Of a stretch of 64,000 bases of DNA, positions 16,539 through 25,395 are shown piece by piece. A program made the translations under genes and the position numbers. This stretch comes from SAR202 cluster bacterium AC-647-P02_OGT_505m (GTDB lineage: Bacteria > Chloroflexota > Dehalococcoidia > Lucifugimonadales > UBA826). The number at the start of each line of letters is the position of its first letter. The first letter of the stretch is position 1. Under the pieces are notes generated by a model. It was not told the DNA's origin. It worked only from the letters and a program-made list of their open reading frames with translations, and ran no database searches. The stretch is from assembly GCA_009391195.1 (NCBI GenBank), contig VEXB01000005.1:1-64000 (forward strand), read 5' to 3'.

Positions 16539-17690
16539 GTGAAAATCATCGACATTCGCCATCACTTAATACACCCAGGTGCAGGCAAAAACCTATGCTT
16601 CGTAAGAATCGACACTGATGAAGGTATTCATGGCTGGGGAGAATGCTATACCCAGGCAGACAGAGACGTGCAAATCACCGCCCATATTGACATGTTGAAA
16701 AGGTATTTGATCGGAAGAGATCCCACAAACATAAAACATTTTATGCAAATGGTGTATGACGATTTTGCGGGTCGCAGAGGAGCTATGGACCTTTGGTGTG
16801 CAGTGAGCGGACTGGAACACGCTATGTGGGATATTTTGGGAAAGGTATCTGGACAGCCGGTATACAAGCTTCTTGGTGGACCAGTAAGGAGCAAAATACG
16901 CGTCTACGCAAACGGCTGGGGAGGAGGCGGTTGGGACTCCGCAGACCTTGCTGATAGGGCCTCTCAAATCGTGGAAAGTGGTTTCACAGCTTTGAAATTC
17001 GATCCCATACCGGGCCCCTGGAGGACTTTTGTAAGTAAAGACGTAGAAAGGCAAGCGGTTGAAAATGTCCGTGCAGTCAGACAAGCGGTTGGAACCGATG
17101 TCGATATTCTCGTTGAAATGCACAGACGATTGGCTCCTATGCATGCTGTGAAAATCGCGCGAGGTATAGAAGAATATGAACCCTTCTGGTATGAAGAACC
17201 AGTACTTGCGGAAAATATAGACGCTCTTGCTTCCGCAAAACAAAATATCAACATCCCTGTAGTTACCGGAGAAGAGTTATACACAAAATTTGAGTTCAGG
17301 GAGGTTTTTGAAAAGCAAGCAGCCGATATCATAAACCCGGATGTTTGCAATGTAGGAGGCATACTGGAGTTAAAAGAAATTGCTGCGATGGCTGAGCCAT
17401 ATTTTGTAGTGGTATCTCCTCACAACTACAACAGCACGACACTCGGGCTCGCCGCTACAGTGAACGCGTCTGCTACTATGCCCAATTTCCTTATCACCGA
17501 ATACTTTGTGAATTTTGAAGAACTTGGTAAGGATATAGCCACTACTCCATTCGAGGTTGAAAACGGATACATCAACCTTCCAGAAAGCCCAGGTCTGGGT
17601 ATAGACCTAGATGAAGAATCACTTGCCAAATATCCATATCAAGAATTTCCAAAGAGGGCCATCCGTGAGTATGCAGAAGAAGGACCATGA
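16539..17690 (+). CDS. Enolase-superfamily sugar-acid dehydratase (galactonate dehydratase-like)
   Basis: A 383-residue member of the mandelate racemase/muconate lactonizing group. The N-terminal capping domain is followed by a barrel with metal ligands Glu193, Glu219 and Glu245 and catalytic His195 ('VEMHRR') and His295 ('VSPHN'). The second barrel strand has 'KFDP' rather than the KxK base pair, a pattern seen in D-galactonate dehydratase and relatives. The enzyme should remove water from an aldonic acid to give a 2-keto-3-deoxy acid, which the neighbouring HpcH/HpaI aldolase could cleave. Its stop overlaps the transporter start (ATGA). Family-level call is firm; substrate is unknown. Confidence 0.88.
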   Translation: MKIIDIRHHLIHPGAGKNLCFVRIDTDEGIHGWGECYTQADRDVQITAHIDMLKRYLIGRDPTNIKHFMQMVYDDFAGRRGAMDLWCAVSGLEHAMWDILGKVSGQPVYKLLGGPVRSKIRVYANGWGGGGWDSADLADRASQIVESGFTALKFDPIPGPWRTFVSKDVERQAVENVRAVRQAVGTDVDILVEMHRRLAPMHAVKIARGIEEYEPFWYEEPVLAENIDALASAKQNINIPVVTGEELYTKFEFREVFEKQAADIINPDVCNVGGILELKEIAAMAEPYFVVVSPHNYNSTTLGLAATVNASATMPNFLITEYFVNFEELGKDIATTPFEVENGYINLPESPGLGIDLDEESLAKYPYQEFPKRAIREYAEEGP

Positions 17691-18925
17691 CTTTGAGTCA
17701 AGATATATTGCAGAAAAATAAATCAATGGATCCGCGATCGATTCCGCCACGCAGAGTACTTCTGTTCGGTTCCACTACACACATTTTAAGTGATTTGTTT
17801 TTCGCCCTTTTAATCCCTCTGTTGCCGACCATAAAAAATGACCTCCAACTTAGCTATACGGAAATAGGAATGTTGCGATCTGCATTCAGTGGAGCCTCAG
17901 CAGTTCTTCAGATTCCTGCAGGATTTTTGGCAGAACATATTGGCGAATTCTGGATGTTGCTAGGGGGAAATGCTTGGGTCTCAATAGGTTTAATCGGAAT
18001 GGCCGTAATGCCAGGTTTCTGGTCACTTATTTCTATGACTATTATCGGAGGATTAGGAGGTGGAACACAGCACCCTCTCGCCTCAAGCATGGTGTCCCGA
18101 GCATACGAATCTTCCGGAAGGTCATCAGCAGTTGGGACAGTTAATTTTGCTGGAGATTTAGGCAAAATGCTGGCACCCGCTTCTGCCGCAGGGCTTTTAC
18201 TATTCGGCACATGGCGTACTGCCCTCTGGGTAGTAGGAGCCCTTGGACTTTTCTTTATGGCCGCGGGAATCCCTTTGAAAAGCAAGTTAGATCTGGGAAA
18301 ACCCCTACAACAGGTTTCATCATCGATTACTGAACAGAGTGGGTCCGAGTCAAAGTTGTCTGGGTTTATCGTATTAACCGTTATAGGAATACTGGACAAC
18401 GCCGTTAGAAATGGGGCATTAATATTATTTCCTTTCATACTGATTGAAAGAGGTATGACGGAAGGCCAAATTACATTAATGTTATTTTTGCTCTTTGCTG
18501 GGGGAGCAGCGGGAAAGTACGTATGTGGATGGTTGGACGAAAGAGTAGGAACTGTTCCATTAATATGGCTAACAAAGGGTATGACTGCTGCTCTTCTAAT
18601 ATCGACATTGGTAGCCCCGGCTATTTCACTATGGCCTCTAGCCTTAATTCTCGGCGTTGGATTAAACGGCACATCGAGTGTTCTTTATGCAACCGTTGCT
18701 AAATTTATACCGGCACAACGACGGGCACGTTATTACGGCTATTTCTACACTACAAACGAGATAGGTACAGTGGGGGCTCCTCTAGCCTATGGCCTGATTG
18801 CCGACCAGATGGGATTAAGAACATCAATCTTAATAATGGGAGTTGTGACATCATTAATCCTGCCAGCAAGTTTGGCCCTTTCCAAACATTTGAAGGAGGA
18901 ACCAAAAACTTTACATGGTTTTTGA
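17687..18925 (+). CDS. MFS transporter
   Basis: A 412-residue major facilitator with about twelve hydrophobic spans in two halves and a longer central loop near residues 200-225. The loop after helix 2 ('GFLAEHIGEF') and the repeat in the second half ('GKYVCGWLDERVGT') match the MFS signature positions. It is translationally coupled to the dehydratase through a 4-base ATGA overlap, so it probably imports the sugar acid or exports a product of the pathway. An intrinsic terminator follows directly. Confidence 0.9.
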   Translation: MTLSQDILQKNKSMDPRSIPPRRVLLFGSTTHILSDLFFALLIPLLPTIKNDLQLSYTEIGMLRSAFSGASAVLQIPAGFLAEHIGEFWMLLGGNAWVSIGLIGMAVMPGFWSLISMTIIGGLGGGTQHPLASSMVSRAYESSGRSSAVGTVNFAGDLGKMLAPASAAGLLLFGTWRTALWVVGALGLFFMAAGIPLKSKLDLGKPLQQVSSSITEQSGSESKLSGFIVLTVIGILDNAVRNGALILFPFILIERGMTEGQITLMLFLLFAGGAAGKYVCGWLDERVGTVPLIWLTKGMTAALLISTLVAPAISLWPLALILGVGLNGTSSVLYATVAKFIPAQRRARYYGYFYTTNEIGTVGAPLAYGLIADQMGLRTSILIMGVVTSLILPASLALSKHLKEEPKTLHGF

Positions 18926-18936
18926 TTCCTTGACCG

Positions 18937-18963
18937 ACTAGCGGGCAGCATGCTAGTTTTTCT
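18937..18963 (+). terminator. Intrinsic terminator after the sugar-acid cluster
   Basis: Stem ACTAGC / GCTAGT with a nine-base loop (18943-18951), followed by a T-run at 18957-18961, lies 12 bases after the MFS transporter stop. It separates this cluster from ribF. Confidence 0.75.
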
Positions 18964-19068
18964 TGCGGAAGATACAGTGCTGTGTCATCTAAACTAGTCC
19001 AAGCCTAATTCTTGACAACATTCATCAAAACGGGTGCTGAGCTAAGACCAATGATCGGTCGATAAGTC

Positions 19069-20010
19069 ATGACTATAATTAAAGAGCTCAAACCTGACTC
19101 CACTAGCGAGGAAACCATTCTTACGATTGGCGTCTTTGATGGGGTTCATTTAGGTCACCGACACTTGATGTCCGAGCTTACAAAACAAGCAAACACAACA
19201 AATAGACGAGCCGGCGTAATCACATTTCAAAACCATCCCGCCAGTGTGATAAACCCAGAATTTAAACCCAACTTTATTACAAGCGTGAAAGACAGAGTGG
19301 ATCTCCTCCTTGAAACCGGAGTGGACTTCGTATCTCCAATTTCATTTGATCTCGAAGTTTCCAAGTTGTCTGCTGAACAATTTACAGGCATTTTAGTAGA
19401 AGTATTAAATATGTCAGGTTTGATCGTAGGTCCAGACTTCCGTATGGGTAAAAACAGGGATGCAGATGTCTCTAAACTTGCAGATATAGGAGTTGATCAG
19501 GGTTTTGAAGTCCAAGTTGTTGAACAACAAAAATCTAACGAATTACCGATTCGTAGCACGGCCATACGAAATCTACTTTCTGTAGGTGATGTTCATTCCG
19601 CATCCGGTATGTTGGGACGATACTACTCCACGGTGGGAGAAGTGATGCATGGTTTAAAGCGTGGACGCGACCTCGGCTTCCCCACCTGCAATTTAATTCC
19701 AACCGTAGGAATGGCAATTCCTAAAGACGGCATATATGCCACTTTCGCAAACATCGGCAACAAGAAATATATGGCGGCCACTAGTATTGGGACTCGTCCT
19801 ACATTTGATGAAGGTGGACGTACGATCGAATCGTATATTCTGGACTTCGACAAGGAAATATATGGCCAAACCATCAAACTCGAGTTCATTAAATATCTCA
19901 GGGATGAAAAAGCCTTTGATACGGTCGAAAACTTGATCGTCCAAATGAACAAAGATGTCAAAGACACTCGAAAAATTCTTAATGAATTAATTTCAGCACA
20001 GAGTTCGTAA
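19069..20010 (+). CDS. ribF: Bifunctional riboflavin kinase/FMN adenylyltransferase RibF
   Basis: RibF phosphorylates riboflavin to FMN and adenylates it to FAD. The 313-residue protein has the N-terminal nucleotidyltransferase domain with 'IGVFDGVHLGHRHLM' and 'GPDFRMGKNRDAD', and the C-terminal kinase domain starting at 'GRYYSTVGEVMHGLKRGRDLGFPTCNL'. 'IESYILDFDKEIYGQTIKL' and 'FDTVENLIVQMNKD' complete the kinase part. A TTGACA lies upstream at 19012, but no convincing -10 is found at the right distance. Confidence 0.96.
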   Translation: MTIIKELKPDSTSEETILTIGVFDGVHLGHRHLMSELTKQANTTNRRAGVITFQNHPASVINPEFKPNFITSVKDRVDLLLETGVDFVSPISFDLEVSKLSAEQFTGILVEVLNMSGLIVGPDFRMGKNRDADVSKLADIGVDQGFEVQVVEQQKSNELPIRSTAIRNLLSVGDVHSASGMLGRYYSTVGEVMHGLKRGRDLGFPTCNLIPTVGMAIPKDGIYATFANIGNKKYMAATSIGTRPTFDEGGRTIESYILDFDKEIYGQTIKLEFIKYLRDEKAFDTVENLIVQMNKDVKDTRKILNELISAQSS

Positions 20011-20096
20011 AGTTATTGTCACGTCTCATTACTATTTTCTGGTACATTACTATACGCAAAATAATATAGATTAAATGTTTCTGGAGGGAGCATCAC

Positions 20097-21293
20097 GTGA
20101 CTCTATTAGGTAGAAACGACGTATTAAGAAGGGGCGTCGAGGAAATAATAGTGGAAAAGGAGTTCATCGAAAGATTGGACTCAGGGAAACCCATGCGTCT
20201 TAAAATGGGCTTCGATCCAAGTGCCCCAGATATCCATATGGGCCACGCCGTAGGACTCAGAAAATTGAGGCAACTACAGGAATTGGGGCATAAGGTCGTT
20301 CTTATAGTAGGTGACTGGACTGCTCAAATTGGTGATCCCAGCGGGAGATCTCAGACTAGAACCATGCTATCGGCCGACGAGGTAAATGCTAACGCCCAGA
20401 CGTATCTGGACCAGTTTTTTAAAATTGTCGACAGAGACCGAACAGAAATTCGACTTCAAAGTGAGTGGTTTGGTCCCTTCACCTTGGCCAACGTCATAGA
20501 ACTAACTAGCAAATTTACCGTCGCCCAAATTTTAGCAAGAGACGACTTTTCGAAAAGATACAGTGACAACCATCCTATTGCGATAACAGAATTGCTTTAC
20601 CCGCTATTACAGGCCTACGACTCAGTTGCAATAGAATCTGACGTTGAATTCGGAGGATCGGACCAACGCTTTAACTTACTGGTGGGAAGAGAACTACAGC
20701 AAAGCGAGGGTCTAACCCCTCAACAATGCTTCATAATGCCTCTGCTCCCCGGTACAGACGGTGTACAGAAAATGAGCAAAAGCCTCGACAATTATATCGG
20801 TATTGAAGAACCCCCAAACGATATATATGGAAAGGTTATGTCCATTCCTGATACCTTGATCGTTCCATATTATGAGTGGCTTACAGACGTTCCTACATCG
20901 GAGCTAACGGAAATTAAATCTGACCTGGACAGTGGGTCCGGTAGTGCAATGGATTTGAAAAAGCGAGTGGCAGGAATAATAGTGGAGGAATACCACGACC
21001 TCGACTCAGCCTCTTCCGCACGTGAATTCTTTGAAAGAACTGTGCAGGGTGGAGAAGTTCCAGATGAAATTCCAATATATGCACTCCCGCCCCAAGTACT
21101 CACTACTACACTTAGACTCAGTAATATATTGCAAGAAAACGGCATGACTTCTAGTGCAGGAGAGGCCAGAAGACTTATCGATCAGGGGGCGGTCAGACTT
21201 GACGATGAAACAGTTACACATAATATTTCAGTTTCCGAACTAAAACCCGGAGTGCTAAGGGTCGGGAGACGGAGATATTTAAGACTGGTGTAG
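20097..21293 (+). CDS. tyrS: Tyrosyl-tRNA synthetase
   Basis: TyrS charges tRNA-Tyr. The 398-residue class I synthetase has the HIGH-type signature 'HMGH' (47-50), the 'VGDWTAQIGDPSGRS' segment and the KMSKS loop (225-229), and ends in an S4 RNA-binding domain ('GEARRLIDQGAVRLDDE'). The start is GTG 20097 with a strong GGAGGGAG eight bases upstream. No T-box-like leader fits in the 86-base gap after ribF. Confidence 0.97.
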   Translation: MTLLGRNDVLRRGVEEIIVEKEFIERLDSGKPMRLKMGFDPSAPDIHMGHAVGLRKLRQLQELGHKVVLIVGDWTAQIGDPSGRSQTRTMLSADEVNANAQTYLDQFFKIVDRDRTEIRLQSEWFGPFTLANVIELTSKFTVAQILARDDFSKRYSDNHPIAITELLYPLLQAYDSVAIESDVEFGGSDQRFNLLVGRELQQSEGLTPQQCFIMPLLPGTDGVQKMSKSLDNYIGIEEPPNDIYGKVMSIPDTLIVPYYEWLTDVPTSELTEIKSDLDSGSGSAMDLKKRVAGIIVEEYHDLDSASSAREFFERTVQGGEVPDEIPIYALPPQVLTTTLRLSNILQENGMTSSAGEARRLIDQGAVRLDDETVTHNISVSELKPGVLRVGRRRYLRLV

Positions 21294-21349
21294 GTTTAAC
21301 GTCGGCACGAGTTTCATTAAATTATTGGTTACTTCTTGGACCTACCATA

Positions 21350-21358
21350 TGCTAAAAT
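21350..21358 (+). promoter_or_regulatory. Extended -10 promoter element upstream of class V aminotransferase
   Basis: TGCTAAAAT, a TGn extended -10 with a 5 of 6 match to TATAAT, lies 123 bases before the likely start codon. No good -35 is visible, which is tolerated for extended -10 promoters. Confidence 0.3.
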
Positions 21359-21468
21359 TTAGGGTGGTTAGGTAGAGAACTATCATTCCCAAAATACATA
21401 CATACCTGCTTATGCAAGGCCGTAAAAATATTCTCTTTCAACCGAATCATGCTTTTGCTTGAATATAC

Positions 21469-21473
21469 AGGAG
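21469..21473 (+). promoter_or_regulatory. Ribosome-binding site that fixes a TTG start
   Basis: AGGAG lies eight bases before TTG 21482 and inside the longer reading frame that begins at ATG 21449. This makes TTG 21482 the preferred start of the aminotransferase. Confidence 0.6.
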
Positions 21474-21481
21474 ATAACAAG

Positions 21482-22582
21482 TTGGCAAATCTCAGAACTC
21501 CCGGACCAATTCCTCTGGATGACGAAATATTGGAATCTCTGGGTACCCAGATGATAAATCACCGCGGACCAGAATATAAAGATCTTCTTTTCAAAACAAC
21601 TGAAGGCCTAAAGAAAGTATTTGCTACAAAAAATGACGTTTACATTATCACTGGCTCCGGCACAGCGGCAATGGAAGCGGCAGTAGTTAATACATTATCC
21701 CCAGGTGATAAAGTCATAAACGCTACAGTTGGTGTATTTGGAAATAGGTTCGGAGTTATATGTGAACGCTATGGAGTTGACATAACTACCTTGGAATTCC
21801 CTTTCGGCACTGACGTCGATATAACCAAATTGAGAACCTGCATCGAGGCGAATCCTGACGTAAAAGCCGTCATGATCACACATAACGAGACCTCTACAGG
21901 GGTCACAAATAACATAAAAATCGCCGCTGAGATAATAAAAGGAGAATATGACAAGCTGGTATTGGTAGATGGTATCAGCAGTGTCTGTTCTATACCTATT
22001 GAAACTGACGCATGGGGTCTAGATGTAGTAGCTACTGCATCACAAAAGGGATGGATGCTACCTCCAGGTTTGGCCTTCATAAGCTTCAGCGACCGCGCAT
22101 GGCAGGCTCACGCAGAGTCAACCATGCCCCGTTTCTATTTAGACATGGCTGAATACAAAAGATATTTTGAAATTGGTCAACCACCTTTCACCCCTTCGAT
22201 CTCATGTATGTTTGCCCTAGGTACAGCATTGGACCGCATCGAACAGGAAGGCCTGGGACCGCTCTACGAGCGCCACGCAACCATAGGCCAATTCACCCGT
22301 GACTCAATTAGAGAATTGGGACTGGACATTTTTCCAGAGAGAGAGGAGATAGCCTCAAACACTTGCACTGCCGTTTCAATCCCAGATGGTGTTGACGGTG
22401 GAGCATTAGTAACGAAAATGAGGACGGAACACAACGTAATACTAGCTGGTGGACAAGCAGCACTCTCCGGGAAAATCTTTCGAATCGGACACATGGGTCT
22501 GACATCTCATTCTGATATACAAGAAACCGTTGACGCCTTAAAAGTGGTTCTTCCTCAAGTCGGATTCACTAAATCCCTGTAG
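21482..22582 (+). CDS. Class V aminotransferase (alanine--glyoxylate/serine--glyoxylate type)
   Basis: A 366-residue PLP enzyme of the class V family related to alanine-glyoxylate, serine-glyoxylate and serine-pyruvate aminotransferases. It starts with the family's 'LRTPGPIPLDDEI' and 'HRGPEYKDLL' segments, has the phosphate-binding 'TGSGTAAMEAAV', the cofactor aspartate in 'LVLVDGISSV' and the Schiff-base Lys in 'TASQKGWMLPPG'. The C-terminal 'FRIGHMG' is also typical. The start is taken as TTG 21482 on the basis of its ribosome-binding site. Glyoxylate or hydroxypyruvate metabolism is likely; the amino donor cannot be assigned. Confidence 0.88.
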   Translation: MANLRTPGPIPLDDEILESLGTQMINHRGPEYKDLLFKTTEGLKKVFATKNDVYIITGSGTAAMEAAVVNTLSPGDKVINATVGVFGNRFGVICERYGVDITTLEFPFGTDVDITKLRTCIEANPDVKAVMITHNETSTGVTNNIKIAAEIIKGEYDKLVLVDGISSVCSIPIETDAWGLDVVATASQKGWMLPPGLAFISFSDRAWQAHAESTMPRFYLDMAEYKRYFEIGQPPFTPSISCMFALGTALDRIEQEGLGPLYERHATIGQFTRDSIRELGLDIFPEREEIASNTCTAVSIPDGVDGGALVTKMRTEHNVILAGGQAALSGKIFRIGHMGLTSHSDIQETVDALKVVLPQVGFTKSL

Positions 22583-22607
22583 CTATAAATCACTTTCCCA
22601 AAACAAA

Positions 22608-24434
22608 CTAGGCAGCTGCAGGGGAACTATCAAGAAGGTTTTTGAGCTCTTCACCCTGAATAGTTTCATGCTCAAGTAAATGTCTGGCAAGAGCACTCAG
22701 CTTTCCCATATTGTCCCTTATCAAACTTGTAGCCGTTGAATACGCATTGTCCACAAGTCCATGCACCTCTTCATCGATGGTGCCCCCGGTACTATCACTA
22801 AAATCCGCCCCATCCCCAGTTTCGCCTCCTCTAAATACGAGTTCCTCCCTTTTGCGAAAAGTCCTAGGACCTAGCTTTTTACTCATTCCAAGCCTAGTGA
22901 TCATAGACCTAGCAATACTGGTAGCCTGTTCAATATCGTTACCCGCCCCTGTCGTTACTTCATAGAACTTCAGCTCTTCAGCAGCTCTACCGCCCATAGC
23001 GGCGGCCATACGAGCCTCAAGCTGATTCTGGGTGACGAGAGAAGTCTCTTCCTCCGGAAGGAAACGTGTGTGTCCACCAGTATGACCTCTCGCAACAATT
23101 GTTACTTTGTAGGGAGGGTCAGCATTGGGCAACAGATGTGCCACCAGTGCATGTCCAGCTTCGTGATAGGCAACCATCTCTCTTTCACGATCAGATATGA
23201 CTTTGCTCTTTTTTGCAGGACCAGCAATTACCCTATCGATCGACTCAGCTAATTCATCTCCACCAATTGCCTTTTTATATCGCCTTGCAGCCAAAATCGC
23301 AGCTTCGTTGACCAAATTCATTAAGTCAGCACCACTGAAATAGGTCGTCTGTTTAGCTATTGCCTCCATATCGACATCATCACTCAAAGGTTTTCCTTTG
23401 GCATGAATATTGAGTATCGCCTCTCTGCCTTTAACATCAGGACTGTCTAACTGAACTTTTCTATCAAAACGACCGGGTCTCAAAAGAGCAGTGTCCAATA
23501 TGTCTGGCCTGTTTGTTGAGGCTAAAACTATCACATTTGTACTCGTATCAAATCCATCCATCTCAACAAGGATTTGATTCAACGTTTGTTCTCTCTCATC
23601 ATGCCCTCCCCCCATTCCATGGCCTCTATGTCTTCCTACAGCGTCAATTTCATCAACAAAGACAATGCACGGCGCGTTACGCTTGGCCTGGTCAAAGAGG
23701 TCACGAACACGCGACGCTCCGACACCCACAAACATCTCCACAAATTCAGAACCGCTGATAGAGAAAAACGGAACACCCGCTTCCCCTGCCACCGCCCTGG
23801 CTAATAAAGTTTTGCCCACGCCAGGAGGGCCTGTTAGCAAAACCCCTCTTGGAATTTTCGCACCAAGCGCCAAAAATCTCTCTGGAGTTTTCAAGAACTC
23901 CACGACTTCTTGTAATTCTTCCTTAGCCTCATCAACACCCTGGACGTCTGAAAAGCTCACCTCAGGATTGTCACTGTCAAACATACGAGCTTTAGACTTT
24001 CCAAAGCTAAAAGTCTGGCTTGTATTCCCTTGAGCCTGCCTCATCATAAAAAGCAAAATTGCTCCAAAAAATATGATGGGTAGCAAATTTAGCAAAATTC
24101 CAATGAGGCTCCCAAATCCCCCCGTTCCCTCTACAACAATGTCTACCTTATCTCTCCCGTTGTTGACTCCCGCTGACTCCAGCTGTTCGACTATCGAGGA
24201 ACCTAACTCTTTCCTTGAGGTAAGATTTTCATCATTAATCGTTATTGCCTCTAATGAATCTCCATTGACAACAATAGACTTAAGTTGCCCAGACTGTGCT
24301 CTTCCTATTATTTCCGTGATAGGAACTTCTTCAGATCCACCAAAGGGTTCACTAAACATCGTAAAAAATATGGCTATAACAGCAACAGATATTAGGAGAT
24401 ATATGAAAATGCTCCGCATGGAGCGAGGATTCAT
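22608..24434 (-). CDS. ftsH: ATP-dependent zinc metalloprotease FtsH
   Basis: FtsH is a membrane-anchored AAA+ protease that degrades misfolded membrane and regulatory proteins. The 608-residue product has two N-terminal membrane helices around an extracytoplasmic domain, Walker A 'GPPGVGKT' at 202-209, Walker B ending in 'VDEID', the second region of homology '[20 protein letters not shown]' and the zinc site HEAGH at 424-428. I place the start at ATG 24434, eight bases after GGAGG; a TTG 15 bases earlier would put that site inside the gene. It faces the class V aminotransferase tail to tail. Confidence 0.97.
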   Translation of the reverse strand: MNPRSMRSIFIYLLISVAVIAIFFTMFSEPFGGSEEVPITEIIGRAQSGQLKSIVVNGDSLEAITINDENLTSRKELGSSIVEQLESAGVNNGRDKVDIVVEGTGGFGSLIGILLNLLPIIFFGAILLFMMRQAQGNTSQTFSFGKSKARMFDSDNPEVSFSDVQGVDEAKEELQEVVEFLKTPERFLALGAKIPRGVLLTGPPGVGKTLLARAVAGEAGVPFFSISGSEFVEMFVGVGASRVRDLFDQAKRNAPCIVFVDEIDAVGRHRGHGMGGGHDEREQTLNQILVEMDGFDTSTNVIVLASTNRPDILDTALLRPGRFDRKVQLDSPDVKGREAILNIHAKGKPLSDDVDMEAIAKQTTYFSGADLMNLVNEAAILAARRYKKAIGGDELAESIDRVIAGPAKKSKVISDREREMVAYHEAGHALVAHLLPNADPPYKVTIVARGHTGGHTRFLPEEETSLVTQNQLEARMAAAMGGRAAEELKFYEVTTGAGNDIEQATSIARSMITRLGMSKKLGPRTFRKREELVFRGGETGDGADFSDSTGGTIDEEVHGLVDNAYSTATSLIRDNMGKLSALARHLLEHETIQGEELKNLLDSSPAAA

Positions 24435-24598
24435 CCTGTTTCCCTCCAATTTCCCAAACTTCTTTACATCGAGTCACAATAAGTATATCTAAGCACGAAG
24501 GCTCAGACTATTAATATTACAGTAACCACCAATGTACGGGCAAAATCCCAGACATGTTGGAGAGGCAATAACCCCATTATTCCGAAATATTCCCTGTT

Positions 24599-24607
24599 TG
24601 CTATACT
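24599..24607 (+). promoter_or_regulatory. Extended -10 promoter element upstream of the response regulator
   Basis: TGCTATACT (extended -10, 5 of 6 match) lies 57 bases before GTG 24664 in the divergent ftsH/regulator gap. No strong -35 is seen. Confidence 0.4.
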
Positions 24608-24663
24608 GATCAGCACTTTCCCAAGGATGTCTGATTAGACTTCTTTTAAATAGTCTCTCCACT

Positions 24664-25365
24664 GTGAACATGATTAACCAAAAATACTCGGTTTCTCGAA
24701 ACATGTTAGGCAACGATACATCAGCCCTTTTAAACCGTGAGGGAATTGGGTCTATATTTCTATCATCTCCTGAAGAGGCAAGCGCCTTAATGAAAAATGT
24801 CGATAAAGGTAACACCAGGCATATCGACCTCGTGATTTTGGATCTTCCCAACATCTATAAAGAACAATTAGAAGATGTCGTTGATAAATGCCTACTAGCA
24901 AAAATCCCCACTCTGGCTATAGTCCCGTTAGACAATTTGGGAGACATAGAAGTCAATCTCAAAATTACCGAATTTATAACATCACCAGTATACGAGGACG
25001 AACTGATATTACGAGCAAGAAGAGCAGTATCAGGACACGAGCCATCAATAGCTGATGATGTAATAGTGAGAGATGATCTAATAATTAACCCTGCAAATTA
25101 TGAGGTTACAGTCAAAGGTAAACGAGTCGACCTTCGTTTCAAAGAGTATGAACTACTCCTGGTTCTTTCCTCAAACCCTGGCAGGGTATACGACAGAGCC
25201 ACTCTGCTAAACCAAATATGGGGTTATGACTATTTCGGGGGTACACGGACTGTAGACGTTCATATAAGAAGACTAAGAAGCAAGATAGAGAATAATCCAG
25301 ATGCTCCATACATCGAAACCATTTGGAACGTGGGATATCGTTTCAGATCTTTAGATTCTGTTTAG
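24664..25365 (+). CDS. OmpR-family response regulator with degenerate receiver domain
   Basis: A 233-residue two-domain protein. The C-terminal half (about 130-230) is a clear winged-helix output domain with 'RFKEYELLLVLSSNPGRVYDR', 'GGTRTVDVHIRRLRSKIE' and 'IETIWNVGYRF'. The N-terminal half has a receiver-like pattern with Asp60 in 'HIDLVILDL', but the acidic pair near the first strand is missing and the usual Lys of the fifth strand is Ser107 ('EFITSP'). Such atypical receivers are often regulated without phosphorylation. No histidine kinase is adjacent. The start is GTG 24664 or ATG 24670. Target genes are unknown; the branched-chain cluster downstream is one possibility. Confidence 0.85.
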   Translation: MNMINQKYSVSRNMLGNDTSALLNREGIGSIFLSSPEEASALMKNVDKGNTRHIDLVILDLPNIYKEQLEDVVDKCLLAKIPTLAIVPLDNLGDIEVNLKITEFITSPVYEDELILRARRAVSGHEPSIADDVIVRDDLIINPANYEVTVKGKRVDLRFKEYELLLVLSSNPGRVYDRATLLNQIWGYDYFGGTRTVDVHIRRLRSKIENNPDAPYIETIWNVGYRFRSLDSV

Positions 25366-25395
25366 ACGGATAGATTTAGCTTTGGGGAGGAAATC

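Noticed and set aside
17908-18672. 254-codon open frame antisense to the MFS transporter
   Set aside because: It overlaps a well-supported 12-helix transporter, has no ribosome-binding site I can see, and its translation is Pro/Ser/Asn-rich with no family pattern.
19012-19040. TTGACA upstream of ribF as a promoter
   Set aside because: No -10 resembling TATAAT lies 16-18 bases downstream (TGCTGA at best), so I did not call a promoter.
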